Below are positions 36,801 through 44,561 of a stretch of DNA of 51,877 nt, piece after piece. The DNA comes from a virus, in the IMG/VR virus record IMGVR_UViG_3300027976_000053, positions 1 to 51,877 of that record; one strand, given 5' to 3'. Positions within the stretch are counted from its first letter, which is position 1, and each line of letters begins with the position of its first letter. The translations under genes and the position numbers were made by a program. The notes under the pieces are model-generated. The model was not told the origin of the DNA. It was given only the letters and a program-made list of their open reading frames with translations, and ran no database searches.

Positions 36801-37896
36801 TGGTACAACAGCGAGTGGTAACTCAAGTCATGCTGAAGGTAATTTATCGGTAGCTATTGGTGATGGAAGCCACGCTGAAGGTGATTTTTCGACAGCGATT
36901 GGTGAATTTAGTCACGCTGAAGGTGGTAGAACAACAGCGAGTGGTATCAGAAGTCATGCCGAAGGTAGTAGTACAACAGCGGTTGGTGATAGAAGTCATG
37001 CTGAAGGTAATAGAACGACAGCTATTGGTTTTGTTAGTCACGCTGAAGGTGGTAACACGATAGCGATTGGAGATGCTAGTCACGCTGAAGGTAGTCAAAC
37101 GATAGCGAGTGGAGAATCTAGCCATGCTGAAGGTTTTTCAACAGTAGCAAATGGTCCTGCAAGTCATGCTGAAGGTGATAGTACAACAGCGATTGGTGAT
37201 AATAGCCACGCTGAAGGTAGTAACACAACAGCGAGTGGTGTGTCAAGTCACGCTGAAGGGCAATTAACAGTAGCAAATGGTGATTTTACCCACGCTGAAG
37301 GTAATGCTACAATAGCTAGTGGTAACTTTAGTCATGCTGAAGGTAGTGGTACAACAGCGAGTGGCGATTACAGTCATGCTAGTGGTAATAAAACAACAGC
37401 TAGTGGTCTAGCAAGTCATAGTGAAGGTAGTAGTACAATAGCTTCTGGTAATTTTAGTCATGTTGAAGGTAATTTATCGGTAGCTATTGGTGATGGAAGC
37501 CACGCTGAAGGGCTCAATACAACAGCAAGTGGAATTGCTAGTCATGCTGAAGGTAGTGGTACAACAGCGAGTGGTAACAATAGTCATGCTGAAGGTAGTG
37601 GTACAACAGCAGTTGGTGTTGGAAGTCATGCTGGTGGTAGTGAATGTGTTGCGAGTGGTGATACTAGTTTTGTACACGGTAGTGGTAGTACAGCTCTTGG
37701 TGAATCTACAATAGTTTTAGGGGATGCTATAACAGGAACATCAGCGAATACAGTTTATGTAGCACCATTGGTTTTAGCAAGACTAACAACAGCACAAATA
37801 ACCGCATTAACAGCGGAAAACGGTATGATGGTTTACGATACAACAACTAATAAATTTAGGGGGTATGAAAACGGTGCTTGGGCAAATTTGATATAA
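33862..37896 (+). CDS. Giant tail fibre with about 75 YadA-head-like SHAEG repeats, 1344 aa
   Basis: The protein has a short N-terminal domain, then 13 tandem 14-residue units (residues 84-265; consensus SHAEGxxTxASGxx), an intervening segment (about 266-414), 62 further units (415-1282) and a C-terminal domain of about 60 residues ending TNKFRGYENGAWANLI. The repeat matches the head repeat of trimeric autotransporter adhesins (YadA, Hep_Hag), which folds as a left-handed beta-roll in a trimer. A homotrimeric, needle-like receptor-binding fibre is inferred, and the C-terminal piece resembles fibre tips. The segments flanking each repeat block are themselves duplicated. A very small protein encoded 1 base downstream may be its assembly factor. 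Antisense frames in this region reflect the repetitive codons only. Confidence 0.85.
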   Translation: MILTSREIYSGASRYDLIHIVVTGDTTQNPSGSSFAIPIGFIIDLIPPNTGTTLPDTYWVSGSTGVNSLKTINDTSIDATGDYSLAEGSNTTAIGMSSHAEGNSTTAGGINSHAEGDRTTASGNSSHAEGNLSVAIGDASHAEGFATRASGVGSHAQGFSTIASGSSSHAEGTNTRAIGIASHAEGNHTIASGDNSHAEGDRTIASGDYSHSEGSNTDALGRASHTEGANTIAGGDYSHAGGISSIASGNTSFVHGSGSTAVGNGTIVLGDNIIGNTPNTTYVNLLNIKELASGSSIINLGLDINGYVVVGSSGGTSTGSTTFSGGTINGPTIFTNGLTANTFSATTYLGLPLDIMVTGGTYSAGTAVFTNNTGGTFDVAGFSTGGTSYWTSGSTGNFSLKTINDTSVDATGNYALAEGRATLASGPISHAEGNSTLASGQSSHAEGQETTASGLASHAEGGNTTAIGVTSHAEGQLTIAQGDGSHAEGSGTTASGNFSHAEGNFTVASGTSSHAEGLNTRAGGIRSHAEGNSTTASGINSHAEGGGSIASNFNSHAEGGDTTASGIASHTEGVFTVASGINSHAEGSGTTASSFQSHAGGWGSIASGTNSFVHGSGSTASGDNSFAEGNTTTASGINSHAEGQLTIATGTTSHAEGLLTLATNQASHAEGTATTSSGQSSHSEGQSTTASGNFSHAEGNLSIASGTSSHAEGNRTVASGLRSHSEGQQSTASGLIAHAEGFTTTASGDYSHSEGGFTLAFGPFSHAEGSSTTASGDNSHAEGDGTIASGNYSHTEGFSTIASGNTSHAEGNTTTAGGDFSHAEGNFTVASGASSHAEGQESTASGPFSHAEGANTTANAQASHAEGQVTVASGDYSHAEGNFTVASGTSSHAEGLNTIAGGIRSHAEGTSTTASGTNSHTEGSGTTASGISSHAQGNHTIASGNFSHAEGQSTIANGDFTHAEGNATIASGNFSHAEGSGTTASGNSSHAEGNLSVAIGDGSHAEGDFSTAIGEFSHAEGGRTTASGIRSHAEGSSTTAVGDRSHAEGNRTTAIGFVSHAEGGNTIAIGDASHAEGSQTIASGESSHAEGFSTVANGPASHAEGDSTTAIGDNSHAEGSNTTASGVSSHAEGQLTVANGDFTHAEGNATIASGNFSHAEGSGTTASGDYSHASGNKTTASGLASHSEGSSTIASGNFSHVEGNLSVAIGDGSHAEGLNTTASGIASHAEGSGTTASGNNSHAEGSGTTAVGVGSHAGGSECVASGDTSFVHGSGSTALGESTIVLGDAITGTSANTVYVAPLVLARLTTAQITALTAENGMMVYDTTTNKFRGYENGAWANLI
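34111..34656 (+). repeat. Tandem 42-bp repeat array A (13 units)
   Basis: There are thirteen 42-base units encoding SHAEGxxTxASGxx-type 14-mers in one frame. The array ends in an SFVHGSGSTA cap unit. Confidence 0.9.
35104..37707 (+). repeat. Tandem 42-bp repeat array B (62 units)
   Basis: There are sixty-two 42-base units in register. SFVHGSGSTA cap units lie at unit 15 and unit 62. Long exact repeats occur at multiples of 42: 94 bases at 36725 and 37271, 62 bases at 35356 and 36490, and 48 bases at 36834 and 37464. Confidence 0.9.
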
Positions 37897-37897
37897 T

Positions 37898-38140
37898 ATG
37901 CCAGAATTAATTAAAAATATAGAAGCCTATTCAGTTGATATTTTATCAAATGATATTACATTGGTTAAAAGTGTCTCAGGGGAAATCCAACAGGAAGACT
38001 ATATAAATATGGGTGGTTTTATAGGTTATCTACAAAACTTAAGTAGAGCTGAAAAAACATCAGCACTAACAAAACCATTGTTATATGGTTTAAAAAACAC
38101 TAAATTTTTACCGATTAAAACTTTAAATATAGATTACTAA
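37898..38140 (+). CDS. Small protein after the repeat fibre, 80 aa (possible fibre assembly factor)
   Basis: This 80-residue protein is unrecognised. It is mostly helical in appearance, without cysteines or membrane segment. It begins 1 base after the fibre stop and its own stop overlaps the ATG of the following virion gene (TAATG). Small genes directly behind fibre genes are often fibre chaperones in T4-like phages, so this is the first guess, by position only. Confidence 0.55.
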   Translation: MPELIKNIEAYSVDILSNDITLVKSVSGEIQQEDYINMGGFIGYLQNLSRAEKTSALTKPLLYGLKNTKFLPIKTLNIDY

Positions 38141-40383
38141 TGAGGTACCAAGAACTGATATATATACAAAATGAACATAGTGGTGTTAGAAATAAAGATA
38201 TTTTAAATGTCAATATGAGTTCCGATATGTGTATTTTTCGCGCACCAGAATTCGAAATAAGTGGTGCTAGTAAAATAGATTGTAGTTGTAGTTGCACACC
38301 AGATTACACCTTATTAGAAGGTGGTATTTGTCAGTTTGTTGAAATAACTGGTGCAACTATAAATGGTACTATTTTAACCGCTTATACTGGTTCTGTGTCA
38401 ACTGGATACGATAATTTAGGTACCAAATTTTTTAATCAAGAATTAACAGGTGTTTTACCATACACCCTTACAAATGCAGGTGTGTTAATCGATGGTAATT
38501 TAACAACCATTTCTGAAGATATTTTAGTTAATACAGGTAACCTTTGGGATTCTAATGGTTCATCTAGTAATGGTAGGTTAAATAACACTGGTATTTGGGC
38601 AACAGCTGGAGCTCCATTATCAAACGAACCAGTTGGTTCGTGGATTGGTTTTTCTAAATGTATTGAGTTACCAACATCAGGTACTTATTCGGTTGGTCTT
38701 GCCGCTGATAACTTAACTAGATTTAAGATTAACGGTGAATTATTTTATACAGTAACTGGGTCAACTTCTACAGCTTTTCAATATTGGTCAATATTTGAGA
38801 TAACTTTAAGTGCTGGAACAAACGTAATTGAAATGGAAGGTTATAATATTAGTGGCCAAGCTTCGTTTGGTGCTGAAATTTACCAATCTACAATTAGTAA
38901 TTTAACTGGGTTAACAACAACTAGTGATTTAGATAGGTTTACTATTTTTACAACAAAAGATTTTAGGTATGAAACAAATGGAAATTTCCCTGTTGAATTT
39001 CAATTAGGAGATTTATCTGGGTATTCATGTCCAAGCGGGTATTTTTTAAATACTTGTGGTACTGGCTTTACTTGTTCTATTTTAATAGAAAGTGGTTGTA
39101 CAATTCCAACAGGTGAGTATTATGTAATAAATGACGAAACAACAATACCCTTTGATTTTAATTTTACTGGTAATGTGGAAACATTCTCAGCAAACAACGC
39201 GACTTTTAATTATGAAGTCTACAAATTTAATGCAAATTCTCAAACATTTACACTGCCACCTATTTATAAATCAGAAAATTTTGAATATTCTGGGTTTAGT
39301 AGCACAAGTGCAATAACACAAAACATCCCAGTTAATAGTTTAGGTTTAGATGGTCAATATTTGATAAAAGGTTATTATAAATTCAATGCTTGTACTAACT
39401 TTCTTAATAAATTAGGAAAAACTGTTAATACATTATCTTTTATCAAAGGAAAAGAATATGATTTATATGATGAAGATTTAGATTTTTATTTCACAGCTTT
39501 TAAAGGAGCTGATAAACCCATAATTTTAAATAACGGAACCAATTCTCCGTCAGCTAACAAACTTTTTCAACAAACAATTTTACCCGAAGATAACCAGACT
39601 AATATAATCATAACAAATAGTTATGATGGTTATTTTATTTTAACTTCAAATGGGATTGTTTTAACCCCAACATTAGATTTTACATTTACTGGTAATGTTG
39701 TCACTCTAATCACACCAGCTACAAGTGGCGATGTGATAACAGTTTCTTACACAACACTTGGTGGTGAAACAAGATTAATGGGTGATAACATCTACATTAC
39801 ATCACCTATAGTTAGTGGGGTAACAGGTAATCAAGGTTCTGGTTCTACGTATTTTAACACTGACGAAGGAAAATATGAAATATACACTTCAATAACACCT
39901 GAAGATGGTGGGGATATCCTAGTTATGATTAATGGTGTCGTGTTAGCGACTGGTATCGATTTTTATCAATCAATTTCTGACTCTAAGAGAATAATCCTTG
40001 TGGGTGACCTATTAATCGGTGATGAAATAGCTATTGTTTATTTTCCAATTACCAACACTGTGAACGGGTTACTAACTAATAGGCCAACTATTTCGTGGGA
40101 GATAGAAACAGAACCACAATTAGTTAATGGTTTGTTTACCCTAGAAGTAAGTACTGGTAACACTTTTACTACATTATATAGTGGTATGACCCAACCTTAT
40201 GTCGTTGGTCAAACGGGTTATTATGATAGATTTATTGCTCAGGGTGAAATAGGTACAATATTATATTATCGAGTCAAAAATGAAAAAAATTATATTAATT
40301 TATGTGGTAGTGTGATGAATGATATTAAATATAGTGATATCATTCCGATAACAATTCAAACTAATTCAATAAATTCTTATTAA
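38140..40383 (+). CDS. Virion protein with PA14-like module, 747 aa
   Basis: This 747-residue protein has a Cys-rich start (CSCSCTP at about residues 48-54), followed at about residues 60-308 by the PA14-like module that is also in the 1350-residue protein (CIELPTSGTYSVGLAADN, GTNVIEMEGYN, GYSCPSGYFLNTC). Two stretches of exactly matching DNA (26 and 33 bases) occur between the two copies. The C-terminal 350 residues are beta-rich with fibronectin-like strands. Probably a second glycan-binding fibre or baseplate appendage protein. The start is set by the TAATG overlap with the 80-residue gene. Confidence 0.65.
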   Translation: MRYQELIYIQNEHSGVRNKDILNVNMSSDMCIFRAPEFEISGASKIDCSCSCTPDYTLLEGGICQFVEITGATINGTILTAYTGSVSTGYDNLGTKFFNQELTGVLPYTLTNAGVLIDGNLTTISEDILVNTGNLWDSNGSSSNGRLNNTGIWATAGAPLSNEPVGSWIGFSKCIELPTSGTYSVGLAADNLTRFKINGELFYTVTGSTSTAFQYWSIFEITLSAGTNVIEMEGYNISGQASFGAEIYQSTISNLTGLTTTSDLDRFTIFTTKDFRYETNGNFPVEFQLGDLSGYSCPSGYFLNTCGTGFTCSILIESGCTIPTGEYYVINDETTIPFDFNFTGNVETFSANNATFNYEVYKFNANSQTFTLPPIYKSENFEYSGFSSTSAITQNIPVNSLGLDGQYLIKGYYKFNACTNFLNKLGKTVNTLSFIKGKEYDLYDEDLDFYFTAFKGADKPIILNNGTNSPSANKLFQQTILPEDNQTNIIITNSYDGYFILTSNGIVLTPTLDFTFTGNVVTLITPATSGDVITVSYTTLGGETRLMGDNIYITSPIVSGVTGNQGSGSTYFNTDEGKYEIYTSITPEDGGDILVMINGVVLATGIDFYQSISDSKRIILVGDLLIGDEIAIVYFPITNTVNGLLTNRPTISWEIETEPQLVNGLFTLEVSTGNTFTTLYSGMTQPYVVGQTGYYDRFIAQGEIGTILYYRVKNEKNYINLCGSVMNDIKYSDIIPITIQTNSINSY

Positions 40384-40396
40384 TATTGACTATTCG

Positions 40397-40436
40397 ATAT
40401 TTATAATTAAAATTAAGTTAAAACAATATATTTATA
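40397..40436 (+). promoter_or_regulatory. Two late-like promoter boxes before the 717-aa gene
   Basis: ATATTTATA lies at 40397-40405 and TATATTTATA at 40427-40436 in the 57-base gap before the ATG at 40441. The second is only 4 bases from the ATG and would give a leaderless message; the first would give a normal leader. No matching -33 TTG is seen for either. Confidence 0.4.
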
Positions 40437-40440
40437 AAAT

Positions 40441-42594
40441 ATGAGTTACATTATTAACAGCACAGACCCATTCGTTAGCATCAAGTTAACAGAAAAAGGA
40501 AGAGAACAATTGGCTCTAGGTCAACTTAATTTCGCGTTTTGGGGAGTTGGGGATTCTGAAATAAATTATGGTAGAGAAGCAATAGTTGATGCAAACCCAA
40601 CTGATGTAACACTTTCTGCTAGTAGTAAAGTTTTAAGACCAGTTGACCGACAACCAAATATTAAGTATTTTATCACACCTAGTAATTCTAATTCTCAGTA
40701 TCAATTAATTGATGCCTCAAATATGAACGTAGTTAAGGCTATAGTTAATAATGGAGCTATCGAAAGAGGGTTTTTTTCAGCTGGTACTTCAGCATATACA
40801 ACAAACTTAAGTGATGATTTAACACCATACAACCAAGTGATAAATAATTCTGGGATTACGGGTAGTACTGAAATAGTTGTAACTAATTCTGGTTTAATTT
40901 CAGTAGGAGATTATATTCTATTCAAACTTAGTAACGATGTCTTAGGACCTCTCCCAACTAATAATACGATAAGTGCTATACCAAATTTATGGTTTAAAGT
41001 ACAAGGTATCGTTGGTACTACTTTAACACTAGATAGAAATCTACCGAATTATTCATCGTTTACTGGAACATCGAGTTTTATTATTTATAAAGGTGGTGAA
41101 GTTTATGAAACAATTGGTTTAGGTAACACTACGGCTTATTGGGATTCTGGTACTTTATCCTTTAATTCAAATGTTAATGTTACATGTCATGATGTACCAG
41201 TTTGGAACATGAACAATGTTTGGTGTGAGAACATGGCTGGAATGAGCGCAGCTACACTTTATGAAGATTATACCAAGTTTGGTTCTTATCAATATTTAGG
41301 AACTAAAAACCCATATTTAGAATATTTGTGTGAAAACAGCGCAAATACGGTAAACTTCAACTGTAATGGTCCAGGTATAAGCTATCCCGATGAAGTAACC
41401 AAATCAGTTTCAATTATTCATTATACAAACAACACTATTTCAAATAATTATGGTGAATTTTTATTTGTCGATGCAACCAACGATAAAATAGTTAAAGTTC
41501 ATATACCAAACCTTATGTACCATAGAAGTGGTTTTGCCACTGGCAGTGGTACTACGATGGGTATGACATTTATAGCTTCAGGTGCAACACAATTTATCGG
41601 TGATAGTGATATCCAATATATCGATTTAATTGAACACCCAGATAATATTTTATCAGGTAATACTTCTTTGATTGTTGGTAAGGTATTACCACAATATAAG
41701 ATGGTTATTTTTGATGACGATGAAATAGTCGCTGCTATTTCATATAAATCTAACAGAAATTGGACTTTACCTGAATTAGCTGCAAATATTGTAGCTCCAA
41801 GCGGTGGAACATCAACAGGTGTTTTAGCACCTAATAAAACAATTTATTTAACATACAGTCTTGAAAATTCAGGAATAACTAGTGGGTTAACAAGTAGTTT
41901 ACCTTGTCAAAACTATGTAAAGGTGACAAATAATACATCAACTGGAAAGGATATAACTTTTAGAATAGCAACAACTGATTTACTTCCATACATGCGAAAA
42001 ATTGAAGATGTTTCTTATGATGGTTATGGTTTTTATGGTGATACATTTAGATTATTATATCAAATTGTTGATGATTCAACAACAAGACCAGATTCAGGTG
42101 CTTGGAAATCATATGATTTCACATCTACTGGTATAACAACGACTACAGGTGAAACAATCGACCCAATTTTATTAGAAAGTCAAACCCCAGGAGGTTTCGA
42201 TTGTGGTGTTTCAACTGGTTTCATATTAGATTTAATAAAAGATGGGTTATCAACACCGTTTAATTTAATCCCATTATTAAATATGGCCCCAAACAACCAA
42301 CCAAATAATTTACAATTTGGAGATGAAAGATTTTTTTATGGAAACATAGAAACATTCATTGGTGCTACAATTTATAAAACAATTTTCGATGTAAGGGTTA
42401 ATGGTAGTCAATTTGACACAACAACCAACCCTACTAGAAGTTCTGACCCAACAACCAACCCACCATTAATAAGAATTAGTGATGTGGGAATTTATGATAT
42501 AAGTCAAAATTTGGTTTGTATTGGTAAACTTAGCACACCAGTTAAATTGGTCGCTGGCAACACTATAATGCTTGAATTAAGCATGGATTTTTAA
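40441..42594 (+). CDS. Virion fibre/appendage protein, 717 aa (paralogue of next gene)
   Basis: The 717-residue protein starts with a domain (SIKLTEKGREQL, then FWGVGDSEINYGRE) that recurs in the next gene, and ends with a domain (RISDVGIYDISQNLVCIGKL) that also recurs there. The middle part is different. No catalytic motif is seen. Shared N- and C-terminal modules around variable centres are typical of fibre or appendage proteins that dock to the same site, so a baseplate-attached fibre is likely. It lies 10 bases before its paralogue. Confidence 0.65.
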   Translation: MSYIINSTDPFVSIKLTEKGREQLALGQLNFAFWGVGDSEINYGREAIVDANPTDVTLSASSKVLRPVDRQPNIKYFITPSNSNSQYQLIDASNMNVVKAIVNNGAIERGFFSAGTSAYTTNLSDDLTPYNQVINNSGITGSTEIVVTNSGLISVGDYILFKLSNDVLGPLPTNNTISAIPNLWFKVQGIVGTTLTLDRNLPNYSSFTGTSSFIIYKGGEVYETIGLGNTTAYWDSGTLSFNSNVNVTCHDVPVWNMNNVWCENMAGMSAATLYEDYTKFGSYQYLGTKNPYLEYLCENSANTVNFNCNGPGISYPDEVTKSVSIIHYTNNTISNNYGEFLFVDATNDKIVKVHIPNLMYHRSGFATGSGTTMGMTFIASGATQFIGDSDIQYIDLIEHPDNILSGNTSLIVGKVLPQYKMVIFDDDEIVAAISYKSNRNWTLPELAANIVAPSGGTSTGVLAPNKTIYLTYSLENSGITSGLTSSLPCQNYVKVTNNTSTGKDITFRIATTDLLPYMRKIEDVSYDGYGFYGDTFRLLYQIVDDSTTRPDSGAWKSYDFTSTGITTTTGETIDPILLESQTPGGFDCGVSTGFILDLIKDGLSTPFNLIPLLNMAPNNQPNNLQFGDERFFYGNIETFIGATIYKTIFDVRVNGSQFDTTTNPTRSSDPTTNPPLIRISDVGIYDISQNLVCIGKLSTPVKLVAGNTIMLELSMDF

Positions 42595-42604
42595 TTAAAA
42601 CAAT

Positions 42605-43807
42605 ATGGGATTTATTACATCAGCAAACACACTTTCATTAATAGCTAAACTAACGCCACTAGGAAGACAAAGAATTGTTTCAACAAACAATTCTTTGATA
42701 TCATCATTTTCTTTAGGTGATTCAGATGCAAATTATAACGTACCTTTATTTTTGATAAACGGGCAAATACCAACTATTTCTGGTAGTAGAGGTGCTACAT
42801 CATCTATTAGCAATAGTAGTTCACGAGCTATTTCTATGAAAAGTCAGTTGTTTGTAAACACCACTGGCTCTTTAAAAAAATCGGTAGAAAAACAATCTTC
42901 ATTTATTTCATTAGAAACTATACCAAATGGGGTGATAACTTTAGATTATAGAAATTTAACTAGAAATTTAATCGATAGAGATAATTTTAATTCAGATAGT
43001 TTGGTTAATTTATTCTATTCTTTTGGTTTACCATTAAACACAATTCAAGATACTATTTTTTCTGGTACCCCTTATTCAAATGGTGGGTATTCAGATACAG
43101 CATTAAGCGGTATTGCACAAACAAATATATTAGTCATTGGAATTAATAATTCAAACTACGGGGAAACTATTGATGGTAAAACAATAAGAGTCGAACTACC
43201 AACAACAGGTGGAACCTACACTATTTATAGTACTTTTCAAAATAAAGGTCTGTCAAGACAAACAGAAGATGCGAATATAAGAGATTCTTCAAGAATAACA
43301 TCACCATTTGGTGATAATATTGCGATGCTTGTTTCTGACGATATAATGAGACCAAATGGTGGTTCCCCTTCATTAAGTTGGAGTACTGGTTTTGGTACAA
43401 TCAAACCGTTCAGTGTAAACGCTAAAGAACTTTACAATTTACAAACAAACACAAACCTTGGTCTTACAGCTGATACAGTTGTTGGAATAGCTTATTTAGA
43501 TAAAGGATTTTTGGTTATTACTAACCAAGCAATTGTAAATAACTACACTCAAGATTTTAGCTCAGCAACTACGGTAACTCTTAATAGTGTTTCAACAGCT
43601 ATTTACCAAAACATTACATGTTTGGCCAATAGAGGTGAATTTGGTTCTTCATTAAATTCGACTTTTTCTAGTTCTGATACACCTAGAATTAGTGAAATTG
43701 GTTTATTTGACGATTTGGGTAATTTAATTGCTTTAGCTAAAACTGACCGTCATGTTACCAAGAACGTTAATGAATTTAAAGCTTTCAATATAAAAATTAA
43801 TCTTTAA
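42605..43807 (+). CDS. Virion fibre/appendage protein, 400 aa (paralogue of previous gene)
   Basis: The 400-residue protein shares with its upstream neighbour the N-terminal pattern (AKLTPLGRQRI, then FSLGDSDANYN) and the C-terminal pattern (RISEIGLFDDLGNLIALAK). The central region is shorter. It is probably a shorter version of the same fibre type, arisen by duplication. It is the last gene of the structural block; no terminator was recognised in the 46 bases before the RuvC-like gene. Confidence 0.65.
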   Translation: MGFITSANTLSLIAKLTPLGRQRIVSTNNSLISSFSLGDSDANYNVPLFLINGQIPTISGSRGATSSISNSSSRAISMKSQLFVNTTGSLKKSVEKQSSFISLETIPNGVITLDYRNLTRNLIDRDNFNSDSLVNLFYSFGLPLNTIQDTIFSGTPYSNGGYSDTALSGIAQTNILVIGINNSNYGETIDGKTIRVELPTTGGTYTIYSTFQNKGLSRQTEDANIRDSSRITSPFGDNIAMLVSDDIMRPNGGSPSLSWSTGFGTIKPFSVNAKELYNLQTNTNLGLTADTVVGIAYLDKGFLVITNQAIVNNYTQDFSSATTVTLNSVSTAIYQNITCLANRGEFGSSLNSTFSSSDTPRISEIGLFDDLGNLIALAKTDRHVTKNVNEFKAFNIKINL

Positions 43808-43853
43808 CCATTTACCTTTTACACTATCTAACTAGATTGATACAAAAAGAAAT

Positions 43854-44519
43854 ATGGAAAAATTAAATAAGGGTGCTATCGATAACGTAAGCTACATTCT
43901 TTCACTAGATGTTTCAACTTCAACAATAGGGATTTCATTATTTGAAGACTTAGGTGATAAAGGTGAATTAAAACTTTTACACCATGTTAGTCCTAAAGTA
44001 AAACCACAACCAGAAACCAAAATGGAAGAGTTGTTTAGGAAAGTTGAGATTTTTGAAAAAGAATTCCTTACTAATTATACTGATTTTGGTATTACCAAAG
44101 TGATAATTGAGGAACCTCTTCTTCAATCAAACAATGTTTACACAATAGCAACTCTTTTACGTTTTAATGGTATGATATCAAAATCTGTTTATGACACTAT
44201 TGGGGTTGTACCAGACTTCATATCTTCTTATGATGCTCGTAAGTATGCCTTTCCAGAATTAATGGGTGTTAGACGCTTTAAAAAAGACGGTACACCCTTA
44301 GCTGAAAAACAGATAGCAAAAAACACACCAGTTTTATTTGGGGAATATGATTTTACTGTAGATAAAAAATATGTGATTTTTGAGAAAGTTTGTGATTTAG
44401 AACCACAAATAACTTGGTTCTATGATAAACACAACAAACTTAAAAAAGAAAATTTTGATATGAGCGATGCATATGTTTGTGGATTAGCTTATATGAAAAA
44501 ACAAGGTCTTTGGAAATAA
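43854..44519 (+). CDS. RuvC-like Holliday-junction-type endonuclease, 221 aa
   Basis: The protein has an RNase H/RuvC-like fold pattern: D19 in ILSLDVSTSTIGIS, the acidic strand VIIEEPL and a C-terminal DMSDAYVCG with paired Asp residues. These are the metal-binding residues of RuvC-type resolvases. It likely cuts branched DNA during recombination or before packaging, the job done in T4 by the unrelated endonuclease VII. It heads the second DNA-metabolism block. Its substrate is inferred from the family only. Confidence 0.8.
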   Translation: MEKLNKGAIDNVSYILSLDVSTSTIGISLFEDLGDKGELKLLHHVSPKVKPQPETKMEELFRKVEIFEKEFLTNYTDFGITKVIIEEPLLQSNNVYTIATLLRFNGMISKSVYDTIGVVPDFISSYDARKYAFPELMGVRRFKKDGTPLAEKQIAKNTPVLFGEYDFTVDKKYVIFEKVCDLEPQITWFYDKHNKLKKENFDMSDAYVCGLAYMKKQGLWK

Positions 44520-44527
44520 GTTTAAAC

Positions 44528-44557
44528 TTGTGCTTTGAGAATTTTTTAGTATATTTG
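44528..44557 (+). promoter_or_regulatory. Bacteroidota-type promoter of the primase gene (TTG-N19-TATATTTG)
   Basis: TTG at 44528-44530 and TATATTTG at 44550-44557 are 19 bases apart. The primase ATG starts only 4 bases after the -7 box, so transcription would begin at or next to the start codon. Confidence 0.7.
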
Positions 44558-44561
44558 CGAT

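Noticed and set aside
35290-37677. Minus-strand and alternative-frame ORFs inside the fibre gene
   Set aside because: They are low-complexity Thr/Ser- or Val/Leu-rich shadows produced by repetitive codons of the fibre gene.
34111-37707. The 42-bp tandem array as a CRISPR or minisatellite
   Set aside because: The units are contiguous with no spacers, remain in one reading frame, and encode a recognised 14-residue adhesin-head repeat.
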